Shown here one piece after another: positions 15,121-17,137 of a DNA stretch of 17,137 nucleotides. The DNA lies in the NCBI GenBank assembly GCA_934661005.1, contig CAKUIK010000046.1, positions 1 to 17,137 on the forward strand, in the 5' to 3' direction. Each line of letters starts with the position of its first letter. Position 1 is the first letter of the stretch. The stretch comes from an uncultured Slackia sp. Its GTDB lineage: Bacteria > Actinomycetota > Coriobacteriia > Coriobacteriales > Eggerthellaceae. The position numbers and the translations under genes are program-made. The notes under the pieces are model-generated. The model saw only the letters and a list, made by a program, of their open reading frames with translations. It ran no database searches and had not been told where the DNA came from.

Positions 15121-15717
15121 TTATTCGGAAACGCGGCCCTTAACCTGCTTCTTCTTCGGGGTGATAAGGTTCGAGACGGCCTTATACACAACGAGCGTGA
15201 GCACCGAGTTCAAAATGGTCTTCAAAAGGTTGAACGGAATAACCGCGGGAATCATGAGCGGCAAAATCACGTCGGCGGAACCGTACCAGAACCACACGCC
15301 AATGGTGAGGTTGGCCACGATGGAGCCGAGCGTTGCGAGCACGACGCCCAGAACCAGGCCGATGATCGCGCCCTTGTAGGTGTGCATCTTCTTGTAGAGA
15401 ATGGCGGCGGGCAAAATGAACAGCAGCGCAGCAACGAGGTTCATGAGCGCGCCAACCCAGTCGCCGGTGATGAGCGCGTGAATCACGATTGCGAGCGTGC
15501 CAACTGCCACGCCGGGTCCAGCGCCGTATGCGAAGCCGACGACCATTGCAGGAACGAACGAGGGGTCGTACGTCAGAAATGGCGCTGCGGGAAGCAGCGG
15601 AATTTGCACGAACATAAACAGCGTGGCGATAGCGCACATAAGCGCCATGGTCACGAGTTGCTTCGTGTCCCACTTATTCGTGTTCGTGAATTGGACGTGC
15701 GTAGACTGCTCAGACAT
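15121..15717 (-). CDS. ribU: ECF transporter S component, riboflavin-specific (RibU-like)
   Basis: Predicted 198-aa integral membrane substrate-binding protein with about six helices. TKQLVTMALMCAIATLFMFVQIPLLP forms helix 1, YDPSFVPAMVVGFAYGAGPGV matches the D-P-S/x-P-A loop and helix of RibU proteins, and LIPAVIPFNLLKTILNSVLTL near the end contains the PFNLLK motif typical of RibU. The FMN riboswitch directly upstream supports riboflavin as substrate independently. ATG 15717 follows AGGTGA at 15722-15727. An ATG at 15738 would start inside the riboswitch and has no ribosome site. It is the first gene of the operon with the ECF ATPase, EcfT and two PPOX-fold genes. Confidence 0.93.
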   Translation of the reverse strand: MSEQSTHVQFTNTNKWDTKQLVTMALMCAIATLFMFVQIPLLPAAPFLTYDPSFVPAMVVGFAYGAGPGVAVGTLAIVIHALITGDWVGALMNLVAALLFILPAAILYKKMHTYKGAIIGLVLGVVLATLGSIVANLTIGVWFWYGSADVILPLMIPAVIPFNLLKTILNSVLTLVVYKAVSNLITPKKKQVKGRVSE

Positions 15718-15729
15718 AAGATCACCTGC

Positions 15730-15912
15730 CTCTTTCATCCGGACTTTAACCGTTGGTCTTGGACTCTCACCAAATCAGCCTTGCCAACGCGCCAGCATTG
15801 GAAGGGTCGCGGACTGCCGGTTCGCGAACGGCCCAGATTGCCGAACGCCTGCGCGCCCTTTGCCCGCAGCCGGTTCACCGCCAGTGGGGAATTTCACCCC
15901 GCCCTGAAACAG
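15730..15912 (-). ncRNA. FMN riboswitch (RFN element)
   Basis: The minus strand carries the conserved blocks of the FMN aptamer in order: AGGGCGGGGTGAAATTCCCC followed by ACTGGCGGTGAACC at the 5' side, a variable middle arm, GTGAGAGTCCA, and AACGGTTAAAGTCCGGATG at the 3' side. Closing helix P1 pairs CTGTTTCA (15905-15912) with TGAAAGAG (15730-15737), with one mismatch. The ribU ribosome site AGGTGA (15722-15727) starts 2 nt after P1 and no terminator lies between, so control at translation initiation is the simplest model: FMN binding closes P1 and hides or exposes the ribosome site. FMN abundance should lower riboflavin uptake. Confidence 0.95.
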
Positions 15913-15920
15913 CGACATGA

Positions 15921-15949
15921 ATGGTATCACTGCCGCCTTGCCTTGTGAA
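15921..15949 (-). promoter_or_regulatory. Promoter of the riboflavin-uptake operon
   Basis: Read on the minus strand, TTCACA (15944-15949; five of six consensus bases) is followed after exactly 17 bp by TACCAT (15921-15926; four of six). The expected start near 15914 falls two bases before the P1 helix of the FMN riboswitch, which fits well. Confidence 0.6.
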
Positions 15950-16048
15950 CCTCTTTATTCAATGAAAGTAAATGGTAATGGATTGCGCAGAATTCCATAG
16001 GCTCGCCGTGTCGTTTACCGGCGCAGAAAAGAAGCTGTATGCATATGA

Positions 16049-16075
16049 TAGCTAGCTAGCAGAATAGCAAGCTAA
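16049..16075 (-). repeat. Near-palindromic repeat after the DUF3343 gene
   Basis: tagctagcta (16049-16058) and tagcaagcta (about 16065-16074) are complementary apart from one mismatch and lie just beyond the DUF3343 stop codon. A hairpin is possible, but no T tail follows, so I do not call a terminator. Confidence 0.35.
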
Positions 16076-16081
16076 GCGTGT

Positions 16082-16342
16082 TTAGAACTCGAAAATAGTG
16101 CATTCGTTATAGCTGATCTCAGGTTTTGCCATAACAGCCTGCAGAGCTGCACGCGCCGAAAGCGGTGCCGACCATGCTTGACCGCAGCCTGCGTGCATCG
16201 ATTGGGGTATGGGCACAAGCCTTCCCGCGACGCCATTTTGCTCGCATGCGGCGGCGAACGCCATTGCGCTCGTCGTGTTTGGGAACGTGACCACGAAGCG
16301 TACATCGCCGAATGGCGAGATGTCGAAATTCTCTTCTGTCAT
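16082..16342 (-). CDS. DUF3343 small protein (putative Se/S carrier-like)
   Basis: Predicted 86-aa cytoplasmic protein. It matches the DUF3343 pattern: a beta strand (VRFVVTFPNT), a helix (AMAFAAACEQNG), the block GRLVPIPQSMHAGCG with a cysteine at residue 53, and a C-terminal helix. Family members are annotated by database as putative selenium/sulfur carriers because of the invariant Cys; the function is not established. Further cysteines are at 33 and 81. GGGAGG lies five bases before ATG 16342, a strong ribosome site. It is alone: the FMN riboswitch promoter lies downstream and the FNT terminator upstream. No other selenium gene is visible in the window. Confidence 0.8.
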   Translation of the reverse strand: MTEENFDISPFGDVRFVVTFPNTTSAMAFAAACEQNGVAGRLVPIPQSMHAGCGQAWSAPLSARAALQAVMAKPEISYNECTIFEF

Positions 16343-16541
16343 ACGAACCTCCCTTTCAGCGAGTTTTAGAGTGGTCGCAGCGTAATAGCCCGGGGCGAGA
16401 TTGCAAGCTTGTGGTGCGTTTCTGCTTTAAGGGTCTCCCCTTTCGCCCGCGTCGCGTTTTCACCTAAGAGGTTCTTCTCCTCTTCCGTAGCACGTCGCGC
16501 GTTGCCGCCCAGCGCCCCTCCCGCTTGTTGCGATAAAAAGA
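16343..16541. other. Non-coding gap between the FNT terminator and the DUF3343 gene
   Basis: I see no gene here. It should contain the promoter of the DUF3343 gene on the minus strand, but no convincing pair of -35/-10 boxes could be picked by eye. Confidence 0.4.
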
Positions 16542-16573
16542 AGAACGCCGGCGCGCTCTCGCACCGGCGTTCT
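16542..16573 (-). terminator. Terminator of the FNT channel gene
   Basis: Minus-strand AGAACGCCGGTGCG and CGCGCCGGCGTTCT form a 14-bp stem (one G-U) with an AGAG loop, followed by TCTTTTTATC. It begins 17 bp after the stop codon. Confidence 0.9.
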
Positions 16574-16590
16574 AAGCTCGAAACGTCAAT

Positions 16591-17137
16591 TTACTTTGCG
16601 CGCTTCGCGTAAATGTACCAGTAGGCCATGCCAACAAGCACGCCGCCGACGATATTGCCGAGCGTGGCGGCGCTCAGGTTGAACAGAATGCCGCCCATCG
16701 TGATCGCGCCCTCGGCGCCAATGCCCATGGAGTTGAGCAGAAGGCCGGTGGGCAGGAAGAACATGTTGGCGACGCAGTGTTCGAAGCCGCAGGCAACGAA
16801 GGCGGAAATCGGGAGGATGATGCCGATGACCTTGTCGGTCACCGTGCGTCCTGCGAAGCCGATCCATACCGCCAAGCACACGAAGATGTTGCACATAATG
16901 CCCTTCGCGAACAGCGTGAACCAGTCGGGCGAAACCTTGCCGGCCGCAACGCTGACCATGGCTTGGCCGACGGCGCCGCCGTTCATGGCGTAGACCTGGG
17001 CGAAATAGATCAGAGCAACGGCCACGAGCGCGCCAGCGAGGTTGCCGAACCACACAATGACCCAGTTCTTCAGCATACCGGCCCAGTCGATTTTGCCCGA
17101 TGCCTTCGCGCAGCACATAAGCGAGTTGCCCGTGAAC
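16591..17137 (-). CDS. Formate/nitrite transporter (FNT) family channel, 5' end outside the window
   Basis: The C-terminal 181 residues of a FocA/NirC-type pentameric channel for small monovalent anions such as formate or nitrite. The visible part begins FTGNSLMCCAK, then WFGNLAGALVAV, CNIFVCLAVWIGFAGRTVTDK, the family-defining FEHCVANMFFLPTG with the central pore histidine (codon 16777-16779), and TLGNIVGGVLVGMAYWYIY. FNT proteins are about 270-290 aa, so roughly 90-100 N-terminal residues, including the start codon, lie beyond base 17137. The ATG at 17118 is internal because the frame stays open and conserved through the edge. Without the N-terminus I cannot separate formate, nitrite or hydrosulfide members. 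The strong terminator downstream makes it the last gene of its unit. Confidence 0.93.
   Translation of the reverse strand, partial: FTGNSLMCCAKASGKIDWAGMLKNWVIVWFGNLAGALVAVALIYFAQVYAMNGGAVGQAMVSVAAGKVSPDWFTLFAKGIMCNIFVCLAVWIGFAGRTVTDKVIGIILPISAFVACGFEHCVANMFFLPTGLLLNSMGIGAEGAITMGGILFNLSAATLGNIVGGVLVGMAYWYIYAKRAK

Noticed and set aside
15718..15738. Start of the RibU protein at 15738
   Set aside because: This ATG is part of the conserved 3' block of the FMN riboswitch and has no Shine-Dalgarno sequence; ATG 15717 has AGGTGA.
14185..15948. 587-codon open frame on the plus strand opposite the fused ECF ATPase, ribU and the riboswitch
   Set aside because: It runs antisense through well-supported genes and a structured RNA, has a low-complexity His/Arg/Ala-rich translation and no ribosome site. 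It is a by-product of GC-rich codon use.
16591..17118. FNT channel as a complete 175-aa protein starting at 17118
   Set aside because: The frame continues through the window edge with the conserved FTGNS segment, so the gene is truncated by the window and not short in reality.
1..17137. CRISPR array, tRNA/rRNA genes, insertion sequences or phage genes
   Set aside because: No regularly spaced repeats, clover-leaf sequences with conserved T-loop, transposase frames or terminal inverted repeats were seen on either strand.

Overview
The window looks like a chromosomal segment from an anaerobic actinobacterium of the Coriobacteriia, most likely Eggerthellaceae. The evidence is moderately high GC, two single-domain FAD-dependent reductases exported by the Tat system, a LuxR-type regulator carrying about twelve membrane segments, and a fused ECF ATPase. 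The combination of many exported flavin reductases with membrane-bound LuxR regulators is characteristic of that family; this taxonomic call is inference.

Layout, left to right. (1) 118-1722: an NCS2 purine/xanthine/urate-type permease on the minus strand with its terminator. (2) 1979-6947: a reductase-regulator module. It holds a Tat-lipoprotein flavin reductase (2070-3623, +), a 12-TM LuxR regulator (3649-5205, -) and a second Tat-lipoprotein flavin reductase (5304-6860, -). The two reductases share an exact 20-bp element in the same orientation, 71 and 67 bp before their start codons. This is the best candidate for an undescribed regulatory circuit here. (3) 6981-8797: a CstA-type transporter with a strong terminator. 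(4) 8903-9496: an unrecognised cytoplasmic protein, preceded by a 360-bp non-coding stretch with palindromes. (5) 9772-11278: an AGCS alanine/glycine symporter with terminator. (6) 11389-15949: a riboflavin uptake operon on the minus strand, namely promoter, FMN riboswitch, RibU-like S component, fused EcfA-EcfA ATPase, EcfT, two tandem pyridoxamine-phosphate-oxidase-fold proteins and a terminator. (7) 16082-16342: a DUF3343 small protein. (8) 16542-17137: a formate/nitrite (FNT) channel cut by the right edge, with a strong terminator.

Functional reading. The segment is mostly small-molecule uptake (purines, a CstA substrate such as pyruvate or peptides, alanine/glycine, riboflavin, formate or nitrite) plus extracytoplasmic flavin-dependent reduction. 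A flavin-rich respiratory lifestyle would need riboflavin, so the FMN-controlled importer fits the reductases, but no direct regulatory link between the two blocks is visible. No tRNA, rRNA, CRISPR array, transposase or phage gene was seen.
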